DNA of 7,608 nt from Candidatus Cloacimonadota bacterium (GCA_028683635.1 JAQUHL010000084.1:1-7608), one strand, 5' to 3'; positions 1 through 6,412 are shown, numbered from the stretch's first letter. The notes: generated by a model not told the origin, from the letters alone. Program-made: numbers and translations.

Positions 1-249
1 GAATATTCGGAAACATCCGAGGAATCACGCTCAGTAATTGGATGGATTTTTATTTTTTTAGTCTTCGTGATCTTGATGATCGTTACCAAGGGTAGAATTC
101 TGGAGGTACTCCTTTGGGCAATGATTCTAAGCGGCCGTGGAGGTGGCGGAGGCTTTGGAGGAGGGAACCGGGGCGGCGGGGGCTTTGGTGGATTTGGAGG
201 TTTTGGTGGAGGACGTTCCGGAGGTGGGGGAGCAGGAGGAGGTTTTTAA
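1..249 (+). CDS. TPM/YgcG-like membrane protein, C-terminal fragment (5' end outside window)
   Basis: The frame is open from the first base to TAA at 247-249, giving 82 visible residues; the start lies left of the window. The visible part has an acidic Ser/Glu-rich stretch (EYSETSEESR), one hydrophobic membrane segment (about residues 13-28, GWIFIFLVFVILMIV), a second short hydrophobic stretch (LEVLLWAMIL), and a tail of about 38 residues that is almost all Gly and Phe with a few Arg and Ser. A membrane anchor followed by a Gly/Phe-rich tail at the extreme C-terminus is the usual ending of TPM-domain (YgcG/TPM_phosphatase) proteins, whose globular TPM domain would lie upstream. That domain is not visible, so the family call rests on the tail only. 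The stop codon shares one base with the start of the next gene, so the two are probably cotranscribed and translationally coupled. Another Gly-rich-tailed membrane protein is the main alternative. Confidence 0.7.
   Translation, partial: EYSETSEESRSVIGWIFIFLVFVILMIVTKGRILEVLLWAMILSGRGGGGGFGGGNRGGGGFGGFGGFGGGRSGGGGAGGGF
133..246 (+). repeat. Gly-codon low-complexity tract (GGN-rich)
   Basis: This is a G-rich, imperfectly repeated tract of GGT/GGA/GGC and TTT codons that encodes the Gly/Phe tail of the TPM/YgcG-like protein. Units such as 'tttggaggt' and 'tttggtgga' recur. It creates spurious long open frames in the other two forward frames. Its last copies also provide the ribosome binding site of the next gene. 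Confidence 0.7.
235..242 (+). promoter_or_regulatory. Ribosome binding site GGAGGAGG for the DUF445-like gene
   Basis: GGAGGAGG lies 6 bases before ATG 249. It is also the Gly codons at the end of the upstream gene, so coding sequence and translation signal are the same bases. It decides the start at 249 over the longer open frame from 114, whose extra N-terminus is an Arg/Trp-rich out-of-frame reading of the Gly tract. Confidence 0.65.
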
Positions 250-827
250 TGGTTTTCCTAAAATCACTAACATTTATCCTATGGAATGTTGCTCTGGGTT
301 GGGTGTTTTTGTACCTGATCAAATGGTTTTTGTTCAACCCCAAACCTCGCTTTTTCTTCCGTAGCAAAATCCCATTCACTCCCGGATTTATTGTTCGCAA
401 GCGGGAATGGGCCTTTGGCTATGTACGTGATTTGTTACATAACTATATCCAGCAAGCTGAAAGTCACAACCACAAAGATGGATATATTATCAGATGGGAA
501 AGGCAAGTTTATAATTTTGCTTACGATAAGCTTAAGTTTATCAACAGGTGGAAACTCATTCCTCTGTCAATAAGGGAAAAGATCAGAAGCCTGTTATCAA
601 ACCTGGCAAGAGAAATTGCCAAAAACTTTTTACGCAGCGTTGTTCCGCATTTGATCGAGAAATTCAGATTGGAGTTCTATATAGATAAACTGGATGTCCA
701 GCTTGGAATCGAGATCATATACTACTATTTTAAACGCTACATTTATAAACCACTATGGTACATATTCCTGATAATAAATGCTCTGATCGGCATCAATAAC
801 TTGATTTGGTACCTGATTATAGCATAG
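249..827 (+). CDS. Short DUF445-family (YheB-like) membrane protein
   Basis: This is a 192-aa protein. An N-terminal membrane segment (about residues 5-29) is followed by the sequence KIPFTPGFIVRKRE (40-53). That matches the DUF445 signature of a membrane helix, then a Pro-rich turn, then 'K-I-P-F-T-P-G-L-I-P-K-R-R-E'. The usual TNWxAIKMLFRP motif is diverged here to a Tyr-Leu-Ile-Lys-Trp-Phe-Leu-Phe-Asn-Pro form (22-31). Residues 54-160 are charged and helical, and the protein ends in a hydrophobic segment (168-191, with NALIGINNLIWYL), as DUF445 proteins do. Longer DUF445 members such as Bacillus YheB are about twice this length, so this is a short form. The family is poorly characterised; a membrane-associated structural role is only a guess. 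The start at 249 overlaps the TAA of the previous gene (TAATG) and has a strong ribosome binding site. Confidence 0.8.
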   Translation: MVFLKSLTFILWNVALGWVFLYLIKWFLFNPKPRFFFRSKIPFTPGFIVRKREWAFGYVRDLLHNYIQQAESHNHKDGYIIRWERQVYNFAYDKLKFINRWKLIPLSIREKIRSLLSNLAREIAKNFLRSVVPHLIEKFRLEFYIDKLDVQLGIEIIYYYFKRYIYKPLWYIFLIINALIGINNLIWYLIIA

Positions 828-843
828 AATCAAGAGCAAACAA

Positions 844-927
844 ATGAAGTTATTTTCGAACCTGATAGTCTGCCCAACATTAGTGCCGTCGATTATGAGC
901 ACTGATCAATATCAAGGGAGCTGGTAA
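844..927 (+). CDS. Possible 27-codon leader ORF ending in TAATG at the DUF1538 start
   Basis: ATG 844 opens a 27-codon frame (begins MKLFSNLIVC, ends DQYQGSW) that stops at TAA 925-927. The last A of that stop is the first base of the DUF1538 ATG, the same TAATG junction seen at 247-251. A weak AAGAG lies 7 bases upstream. There is no recognisable domain or clear signal peptide. It could be a translated leader that couples initiation of the membrane protein, a degraded gene, or chance. The DUF1538 gene has its own good ribosome binding site inside the end of this frame, so coupling is not required. Confidence 0.25.
   Translation: MKLFSNLIVCPTLVPSIMSTDQYQGSW
916..920 (+). promoter_or_regulatory. 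Ribosome binding site GGGAG for the DUF1538 gene
   Basis: AAGGGAG ends 6 bases before ATG 927 and supports that start. No convincing sigma-70 promoter was seen in the 99-base gap 828-926, so transcription may continue from the upstream pair. Confidence 0.6.
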
Positions 928-3071
928 TGATTCGAACCGAGAAAGCAGAGCGTAAGTACAAAGTCAGTAGCAAAGAAGCTGTAAAGCTCATCGTCCGCCA
1001 CACTCGCAAGCGAGTTACTGAGCAAATAAAAGCGGTTTCTCTGATTATTATCTACCTGATACTTTTCCAGACTCTTATCCTTGGAATTCCCATAACTAAC
1101 TCAGCCACAATAGCATTAGGCTTAGTGTTAGTAGTATTGGGTCTCTCATTTTTTATGGAAGGCCTTCTGCTGGGTTTAATGCCGCTGGGAGAGGTGATAG
1201 GAATCAAGCTTCCTCTGAAGACAAACTTGTTTGTTATCTTGGTTATTGCCTTTCTACTTGGCTTGGGGGCTACCTTTGCGGAACCTGCGATTGGAGTGTT
1301 ACGCGTGGCCGGACAGAGTGTTAATGCCTGGAGTTCTCCTTTGCTCTTTCTGCTTTTAAACAAGTACGCAAGTTATCTGGTATATTCCGTGGGGATAGGT
1401 GTGGGAATAGCTGTGGTGTTAGCAATGTTGCGCTTTCTATATGGCTGGTCTCTCAAACCCTTTATCTATGTTTGGGTGAGCATACTTATGGTGCTATCCT
1501 TTATTGCTTACCTGAACCCCAATCTAAATCACATCCTTGGCCTGGCTTGGGATTGTGGGGGTGTTACAACCGGCCCTGTCACTGTGCCACTAATTCTGGC
1601 TCTGGGCATAGGCATCAGCCATGTATCAAATAAAGGGAGAAATAATAACGGAGATGGCTTCGGTGCTGTGACGTTGGCTTCATTATTACCTGTTGCTTCA
1701 GTCTTGCTGATTGGCATGCTGTTTGTAAACAAAGTTCCCCAGCCCATGGACGCCAGGGATTTTTTCAAACCGGAAAATAGAACCAAATCGTCTTACCTGT
1801 TCAACAATGAATCCCAGATGATTGGATACGCTCTGAAACATGCAACCCAGGATTGCTGGCTGGATTTTTTCGATGGTGATCAGGACAAACTTGTGAAATA
1901 TCTGCACCAGTTGGACTCAGATGAAGATCTTATTAAGGAGTTGTTTGGTTCGCGGGTCAAGTTCAATTCATGGATAGTAAATCAAACAGATCATACATTA
2001 AAGCTCAAACTACTCGGTTCGGAAGATGGAATCGCCCAATTATCCGAAAACATCGAAGCAAATCCTACTTCAAATGTTAACACATTTAGTTTCTTAAAAA
2101 GTAACATTATCCATGCATCTCAAGCAATTATTCCACTTTCGATGTTTCTACTGTTTGTTCTGTTTATCGTTCTCAGAGATAAGTTGCCCAAGGCAGACGA
2201 GATCTTTCTTGGTTTATTCTTTGCTCTGATCGGGATGGCAATCTTCAATGGAGGAATTGATCTGGGGCTGTCCAAGGTTAGTGACCAGGTAGGGGGTAAC
2301 CTGCCAGCTTCATTTACATCCATAGAGATACCTCAGGATCAAACAATTATAAAGGGATTTGATGACAAGGTGGTAAATACAGCCATTTCTCCAGATGGAA
2401 CAAGCCGGAATTTTTTCTATTATTATCACAAAAATAGCTACACCGCAGTGCCCTATAATCCAAATCATTATTATAGCCAGCAGAAACTATATAAACATAT
2501 ACCCATCCGGGGTCCGTTATTTGGTTCCAGGGAACGAAGCATTATTGGTTTTATGGTAGTCCTGCTATTTGCTTTTGTGATGGGGTATGGATCCACTTTG
2601 GCAGAACCCGCTTTGAATGCCTTGGGGTTATCAGTTGAGGACCTGACCGTAGGGACCTTCAAAAAGAGTCTTTTGATCCAGGCTGTTGCCATTGGAGTGG
2701 GTGTCGGGGTCAGTGCAGGGCTGGCAAAGATAATCTGGAATCTTCCCCTGTTTTGGATGCTGGTGTTCCCATATCTTATTCTTTTGGTCATGTCCAAGAT
2801 TTCCTCAGAGGAGTTTGTTAATATTGGTTGGGATAGTGCGGGTGTAACCACCGGACCGATAACTGTGCCCCTGGTTTTGGCAATGGGTCTGGGAACTGGC
2901 TCTCAGATTGGCGTTGTTGAAGGTTTTGGTATCCTGTCCCTGGCATCAGTATGTCCAATTATTGCAGTACTAACTGTCGGTTTAGTAGTAAGTTACAAGC
3001 GTAAGAAAATCTTAAGGGAACTCACTGAGGAGCAGGGGGATTCTTTTGTCGAGGAAGTAGATTATGAATGA
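927..3071 (+). CDS. Two-module DUF1538 membrane protein with large hydrophilic insertions
   Basis: This 714-aa polytopic inner-membrane protein contains two copies of the DUF1538 module. Paired motifs are GATFAEPA (114-121) and GSTLAEPALNALG (555-567); WDCGGVTTGPVTVPL (208-222) and WDSAGVTTGPITVPL (635-649); and GFGAVTLASLLPV (244-256) and GFGILSLASVCPI (666-678). The basic N-terminus (KAERKYK, RHTRKR) and the basic tail after the last helix (KRKK, 691-694) suggest both ends are cytoplasmic. Two hydrophilic stretches stand out: about 271-392 between the modules, and about 460-532 inside module 2, rich in Tyr, Asn and Pro. I recognise no domain in either. Inverted or tandem duplicated membrane modules suggest a transporter, but no substrate is established for DUF1538. 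The gene overlaps the PII-like gene by 8 bases. DUF1538 genes are, as I recall, often next to PII-family genes, which supports regulation by that protein. Family assignment is firm; function is inference. Confidence 0.9.
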   Translation: MIRTEKAERKYKVSSKEAVKLIVRHTRKRVTEQIKAVSLIIIYLILFQTLILGIPITNSATIALGLVLVVLGLSFFMEGLLLGLMPLGEVIGIKLPLKTNLFVILVIAFLLGLGATFAEPAIGVLRVAGQSVNAWSSPLLFLLLNKYASYLVYSVGIGVGIAVVLAMLRFLYGWSLKPFIYVWVSILMVLSFIAYLNPNLNHILGLAWDCGGVTTGPVTVPLILALGIGISHVSNKGRNNNGDGFGAVTLASLLPVASVLLIGMLFVNKVPQPMDARDFFKPENRTKSSYLFNNESQMIGYALKHATQDCWLDFFDGDQDKLVKYLHQLDSDEDLIKELFGSRVKFNSWIVNQTDHTLKLKLLGSEDGIAQLSENIEANPTSNVNTFSFLKSNIIHASQAIIPLSMFLLFVLFIVLRDKLPKADEIFLGLFFALIGMAIFNGGIDLGLSKVSDQVGGNLPASFTSIEIPQDQTIIKGFDDKVVNTAISPDGTSRNFFYYYHKNSYTAVPYNPNHYYSQQKLYKHIPIRGPLFGSRERSIIGFMVVLLFAFVMGYGSTLAEPALNALGLSVEDLTVGTFKKSLLIQAVAIGVGVGVSAGLAKIIWNLPLFWMLVFPYLILLVMSKISSEEFVNIGWDSAGVTTGPITVPLVLAMGLGTGSQIGVVEGFGILSLASVCPIIAVLTVGLVVSYKRKKILRELTEEQGDSFVEEVDYE
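3051..3055 (+). promoter_or_regulatory. Ribosome binding site GAGGA for the PII-like gene, inside DUF1538 coding sequence
   Basis: GAGGA lies 8 bases before ATG 3064 and within the last codons of the DUF1538 gene. It supports the overlapping start at 3064. Confidence 0.55.
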
Positions 3072-4188
3072 GTGTCCAGAAATCAAGAAAGTTACAGTTT
3101 CTGTAAATAAAGCTCTTTCTCAGAACATGATAGATCTATTGTACGAAATTGGGATACAGAACGTGTTTGTTGAAGTTGGGAGGACATCGGTCATAGAAAC
3201 AAGCAGGGGACTATTGAGAATGATGTCCAAAATGAATCTTGCCTATGATCCCGTAGAAATTTTCTCCATATTTCTCGATTCCAGTTGCGAGACGGATGTC
3301 CTGAACCACATATACCATAAGTTTGATTTCAAAACACCCGGTCGTGGTACCATCTATAGCAACGAAGTGAATCTAATCAAACATCATAGCTCCAGTTCTT
3401 TGAACCAGCAGGTGATTCCCAGTTCCAAAGGCAATGCGTATTTTTTCAAAGAACTGAAGGGTATTACCTGCATAGTACAGAGAGGCGAGGGAGACAGGAT
3501 TGCAAAAATTTCTCTAAATACCGGTGCCAGTCTTCCCATTACCACCCATGGAACCGGTAGCGGGGTAAGAGATAAGCTTGGTCTCCTTCGGATTACAATC
3601 CCGCCTGAAAAGGAACTCATCAATCTGGTCATGAGCAGGTTTGATATTGATTCTGTATTGGAGCTTTTCATTTCCGAAGGAAAACTTGATGAACCGGGAC
3701 GGGGAATAGCATACGTTTACCCAGTTTATCAAGGTGTGGTGAATACCAAGATTACCAGGAAAAAGACGGAGCAGGCCGCCAGTATGGAGCAGGTAGTTTC
3801 GGCAATAGATTCCATCAAAGGTGGCATGGAGTGGCGAAAATCACGCCTGGAGCAGCCTAATGTTAAAAACAGGTACTTTCTAACAGGTCTTGCCGAACTA
3901 ACTGTGATATGCAATGAGGGTTATGGCACTTATATATCTACCACTGCCATGGAAAAAGGTGCTCCTGGGGCCACCATTTGCAAGCTGAGATATCGAAGTA
4001 AGAAAACCGAAAACGATCCGATCCCAAGTATAAGGGAAATGTGCAAAATGATCGTCAGTCCCCAAAACATTCCTGCAATCACCCAGGCACTGATTGATAT
4101 TGAAGCATTTGGAGACGAAATCCTCGGTTTCATGTACTCCCAACCGGTGGAAAGAGCATTTACCTATCGAGCCAAAACCAAACAATAA
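3064..4188 (+). CDS. Triple PII-like signalling protein (three fused PII-like domains)
   Basis: This 374-aa soluble protein has no membrane segment or signal peptide. I read three successive beta-alpha-beta-beta-alpha-beta units. Unit 1 is about 7-103 (IKKVTVSVN start, TPGRGTIYSNEV end, 91-102). Unit 2 is about 132-222 (GITCIVQRGEGD start, GSGVRDKLG T-loop region, EPGRGIAYVYPV end, 210-221). Unit 3 is about 277-368 (LAELTVICNEGYG start, KGAPGATICKLRYRS, end SQPVERAFTY without PGRG). Unit 2 is the best match to PII-family proteins, which bind adenine nucleotides and metabolites and usually act on transporters or enzymes. Classical PII chains are about 112 aa and form trimers, so three units in one chain could fold as a monomeric pseudo-trimer. 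The uridylylation Tyr of GlnB cannot be identified. The start at ATG 3064 overlaps the DUF1538 stop, so the two are coupled, and the likely partner is the DUF1538 membrane protein. The PII-like call is good for unit 2 and moderate for units 1 and 3. Confidence 0.8.
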   Translation: MNECPEIKKVTVSVNKALSQNMIDLLYEIGIQNVFVEVGRTSVIETSRGLLRMMSKMNLAYDPVEIFSIFLDSSCETDVLNHIYHKFDFKTPGRGTIYSNEVNLIKHHSSSSLNQQVIPSSKGNAYFFKELKGITCIVQRGEGDRIAKISLNTGASLPITTHGTGSGVRDKLGLLRITIPPEKELINLVMSRFDIDSVLELFISEGKLDEPGRGIAYVYPVYQGVVNTKITRKKTEQAASMEQVVSAIDSIKGGMEWRKSRLEQPNVKNRYFLTGLAELTVICNEGYGTYISTTAMEKGAPGATICKLRYRSKKTENDPIPSIREMCKMIVSPQNIPAITQALIDIEAFGDEILGFMYSQPVERAFTYRAKTKQ

Positions 4189-4207
4189 GAATTCGGCCTG
4201 GTTCTTC

Positions 4208-4229
4208 CTGATCAGAAGTATCTTATCAG
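4208..4229. terminator. Weak hairpin at the tail-to-tail junction, possible terminator
   Basis: CTGAT and ATCAG arms enclose a further 3-bp match (AGA/TCT) after one mismatch, with a 4-base loop. It overlaps the stop codon of the ArsB/NhaD gene and begins 19 bases after the PII-like stop. No T-run follows on either strand, so intrinsic termination is doubtful. It is listed because it is the only hairpin candidate in a 23-base gap between convergent genes. Confidence 0.2.
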
Positions 4230-5489
4230 CACATAAACAGTGGCTATGGCAAATGAGTAGCTCATATAGATAAGACCATACCTGAAAAATTGCCAAAATG
4301 AAATATGAATCCCGTTTCGTTTTGCAATCCCAATAGTTACAATATTGGAGGTTAGACCTAGAGGGGAACCTAATCCACCCAGGCAGGATCCCATGGCAAG
4401 CGACCACCACAATGCATTTCCATCGTTCACACCCAGGACCTGGTAGATTTCTTTGACCGTTGGTATCAGGGTGGCAACCATGGGGACACTGCCCAAAACT
4501 GCTGAAGTTATTCCAGAAAACCATAAAAGAATAACTGATATATTGCGTGGGTCATTGTTCCCAAGGATTACAATCTTGTGAGCAACCAGCTCCAGAAATC
4601 CCGATTTATGCAATCCTCCAACCAGCATAAACAGACCGATAAAGAAAAGTAAGGTTTCCCAGTCAACACCATGCATAAGGGTTTGTTCGACTTTCTTCTT
4701 GTCGTTGATGATCAGCATAATCATGGCCGCACACATAGCTATGGTCGAGGCTTCCAATCCCAAAGCACCCTGCAAGACAAAGCCAACCAGCAGTAAGCCT
4801 ACCACAATTAGAGACCTACGCAAGAGAAGGGGTTTTACAATCATGCTATTTTCATTGTATTCCATCAGTTTTGCCCGGTCACGATTACTCACCTTGAGTT
4901 TCTTATGATAAAAAAACCAGATCATAGCAATACTGATGGCCATAATCAACAACACAGGAGGAGTCATATTAAAGATAAAATCCATAAAGGAAAGTTTCGC
5001 TCTGCTACCGACCAGAATATTGGGTGGATCACCAATGAGAGTGGCAGTTCCTCCAATATTGGAAGCTATGCAGATGTTTATTATAAAGGGCATTGGCTGG
5101 AGCTTCAGTTCCTGAGATAGCAGCAGTATCATGGGAATCATCATCAACATAGTCGTTACGTTATCAAGGAAAGCTGAAATAAGGGCAGTTACTATAAATA
5201 GCATTATCAATATGCGAATGGGCTTCCCCCTTGCAGCCTTTGCTGTTTTAATGGCAGCATACTGGAACACTCCGGTATCCTTGAGTACTGCTACCACAAT
5301 CATCATACCTATCAAAAGAAAGATTACGTTCCAGTCAATATAGCTGAAAGCATCTTCCTGGCCTATCAGCCCTGCAATTACAAATATAAAACTACCCAAA
5401 AGGGCAGCGGTCATTTTATTGATCCATTCAGTTGCGATAAAAAGATAGCTGATTCCAACTACCAGAAGGGCATACGTCATTGTCATCAT
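4212..5489 (-). CDS. ArsB/NhaD-type (ion transporter superfamily) permease
   Basis: This is a 425-aa inner-membrane protein with about 10-12 hydrophobic segments, a full-length member of the ArsB/NhaD/P-protein group. The first half carries the family signatures SAFLDNVTTMLMMIP (105-119) and SNIGGTATLIGDPPNILVGS (143-162). The second half has the pseudo-symmetric counterparts DWETLLFFIGLFMLVGGL (276-293), SAVLGSVPMVATLIP (329-343) and GGLGSPLGLTSNIV (371-384). In the second half, the usual Asp-Asn pair is Gly-Ser and the usual GGNG is GGLG, so half the putative binding site is altered. Relatives move Na+/H+, arsenite or organic anions; the substrate here cannot be named. No arsR or arsC genes are nearby, so arsenic resistance is not suggested. 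ATG 5489 follows the EIIA-CBS stop by 2 bases, and AGGTGATC upstream supports it; ATG 5486 and ATG 5480 are alternatives. It is probably controlled by the EIIA-CBS protein. Confidence 0.88.
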   Translation of the reverse strand: MMTMTYALLVVGISYLFIATEWINKMTAALLGSFIFVIAGLIGQEDAFSYIDWNVIFLLIGMMIVVAVLKDTGVFQYAAIKTAKAARGKPIRILIMLFIVTALISAFLDNVTTMLMMIPMILLLSQELKLQPMPFIINICIASNIGGTATLIGDPPNILVGSRAKLSFMDFIFNMTPPVLLIMAISIAMIWFFYHKKLKVSNRDRAKLMEYNENSMIVKPLLLRRSLIVVGLLLVGFVLQGALGLEASTIAMCAAMIMLIINDKKKVEQTLMHGVDWETLLFFIGLFMLVGGLHKSGFLELVAHKIVILGNNDPRNISVILLWFSGITSAVLGSVPMVATLIPTVKEIYQVLGVNDGNALWWSLAMGSCLGGLGSPLGLTSNIVTIGIAKRNGIHISFWQFFRYGLIYMSYSFAIATVYVLIRYF

Positions 5490-5491
5490 AA

Positions 5492-6391
5492 TTATGCTCT
5501 GATCACCTTTCTATATATATCCATGGCTGTCACAACACCTACCAGAACGCCATGTTCCACGATGGAGCAGTGCGGTTTTTTGTGTTGAATCATTTCGAAA
5601 ACTGCTTCAATGATGGAATCATCCGGACTCAAGATCATGTTTCCCTTTTCCATGATGTCTCCAACAATGACCTTTTCTTCGTTCTCGAAGATTTTCTCCA
5701 AAGGCTCAAAGGAGCGCAGGAATTGGATGTTATCCATCATTAGCAGATAATCCGGAACCCCCACTTTCAAATAATTCAGGATTTGAATCTCACCAAGATA
5801 CTTGTGCATATCATCCACAACAGGGAAAAACGAATAGCCATACTCATTCATCAGTTTACTGATTTCTCGCAGATTTGTTTGAGGTTTTACAGTTACTGGA
5901 TCAGAAATCATAATATCCCTGAGGGTGAGATCTTCTTTGACAGCTATCTTAAAATCCTTGAAGGTATTATATGCATCGTGCCCATTATTGTTCACCTCCA
6001 GGACAGACATCATAACTTCGTCCTTGGAAAGCCTGAGAAGTGCAGCCACCACATTCAGATATAATTTTGAAGAGGATTTATCGGTTATGATCATAACGAC
6101 CCATTTCAGTTTGATATCTCTCACCAGAATGGGCTGACGCAAAAAACAGATGGCAATAATGGTATCGTCAAAATCATCCATACGTACGTGAGGGATAGCT
6201 ACTCCTGAGGGATAGACCATACTGGCTTCTTCCTCTCGATTGAGCACTATTTCCAGAAGCTTTTTCCCGCATACCGGAAGCTTATGGTGTTGGCAGATCC
6301 GTTCCACCAGGTCATAATAGACCATTTCTAGAGATTCATGCCTTTCTTCATAGTGAATCAGCTTGGCATCCAATAAACTTACTAACTGCAT
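5492..6391 (-). CDS. PTS EIIA (fructose/nitrogen type) domain fused to a CBS-domain pair
   Basis: This 299-aa soluble protein begins MQLVSLLDAKLI, which aligns with the usual start of EIIA-2 domains. Residues about 3-148 form the EIIA domain, with the phospho-acceptor His68 in SGVAIPHVR. Residues about 155-208 (LRDIMISDPVTVKP...) and 244-297 (VGDIMEKGNMILSPDDSI...GVVTAMDIYRKV) form two CBS repeats, a Bateman module that typically binds adenine nucleotides. No EIIB, EIIC or HPr gene is in view, so a regulatory rather than sugar-uptake role is likely, with the ArsB/NhaD permease 2 bases downstream as the probable target. I chose ATG 6391 because it has GAGGT 4 bases upstream and fits the family's N-terminus. 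ATG 6412, adding 7 residues, is possible but has only weak AAGAAA. Phosphorylation at His68 and ligand binding are family-based inferences. Confidence 0.88.
   Translation of the reverse strand: MQLVSLLDAKLIHYEERHESLEMVYYDLVERICQHHKLPVCGKKLLEIVLNREEEASMVYPSGVAIPHVRMDDFDDTIIAICFLRQPILVRDIKLKWVVMIITDKSSSKLYLNVVAALLRLSKDEVMMSVLEVNNNGHDAYNTFKDFKIAVKEDLTLRDIMISDPVTVKPQTNLREISKLMNEYGYSFFPVVDDMHKYLGEIQILNYLKVGVPDYLLMMDNIQFLRSFEPLEKIFENEEKVIVGDIMEKGNMILSPDDSIIEAVFEMIQHKKPHCSIVEHGVLVGVVTAMDIYRKVIRA
5501..5508 (-). promoter_or_regulatory. Ribosome binding site AGGTGATC for the permease gene
   Basis: On the minus strand AGGTGATC matches eight bases complementary to the usual 16S 3' tail (GATCACCT). It sits inside the last codons of the EIIA-CBS gene, 11 bases before ATG 5489. 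It supports coupled translation of the two genes. Confidence 0.5.
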
Positions 6392-6395
6392 ATCG

Positions 6396-6400
6396 ACCTC
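6396..6400 (-). promoter_or_regulatory. Ribosome binding site GAGGT favouring the start at 6391
   Basis: GAGGT lies 4 bases before ATG 6391 on the minus strand. The spacing is short but usable. Together with the EIIA-like N-terminus MQLVSLLD it argues for 6391 over ATG 6412. Confidence 0.4.
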
Positions 6401-6412
6401 ATCGGCGAACAT

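Noticed and set aside
114..248. Longer N-terminus (45 codons) for the DUF445-like gene
   Set aside because: The extra residues are an Arg/Trp-rich out-of-frame reading of the Gly tract. ATG 249 has the ribosome binding site and gives a normal N-terminal membrane helix.
83..400. Minus-strand open frame of 105 codons opposite the Gly tract and DUF445-like start
   Set aside because: It is antisense to two well-supported genes, and its Arg/Leu/His-rich composition is a by-product of the Gly-codon tract.
4187..4206. AAGAA...TTCTT hairpin just after the PII-like stop, as a terminator
   Set aside because: The stem is only 5 A/T-rich pairs with a 10-base loop and no T-run, too weak to call.
3898..4524. 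Minus-strand open frame of 208 codons spanning the convergent junction
   Set aside because: It overlaps the C-terminal parts of both the PII-like gene and the permease in a different frame. Its translation is Cys/His-rich with no family features.
4212..5489. Arsenic resistance operon
   Set aside because: The permease belongs to the wider ArsB/NhaD group, but no arsR, arsC or arsA gene is present, and its regulator is EIIA-CBS.
5552..6137. Several plus-strand open frames of 63-93 codons within the EIIA-CBS gene
   Set aside because: They are antisense to a gene with clear EIIA and CBS motifs, and they lack ribosome binding sites or recognisable products.
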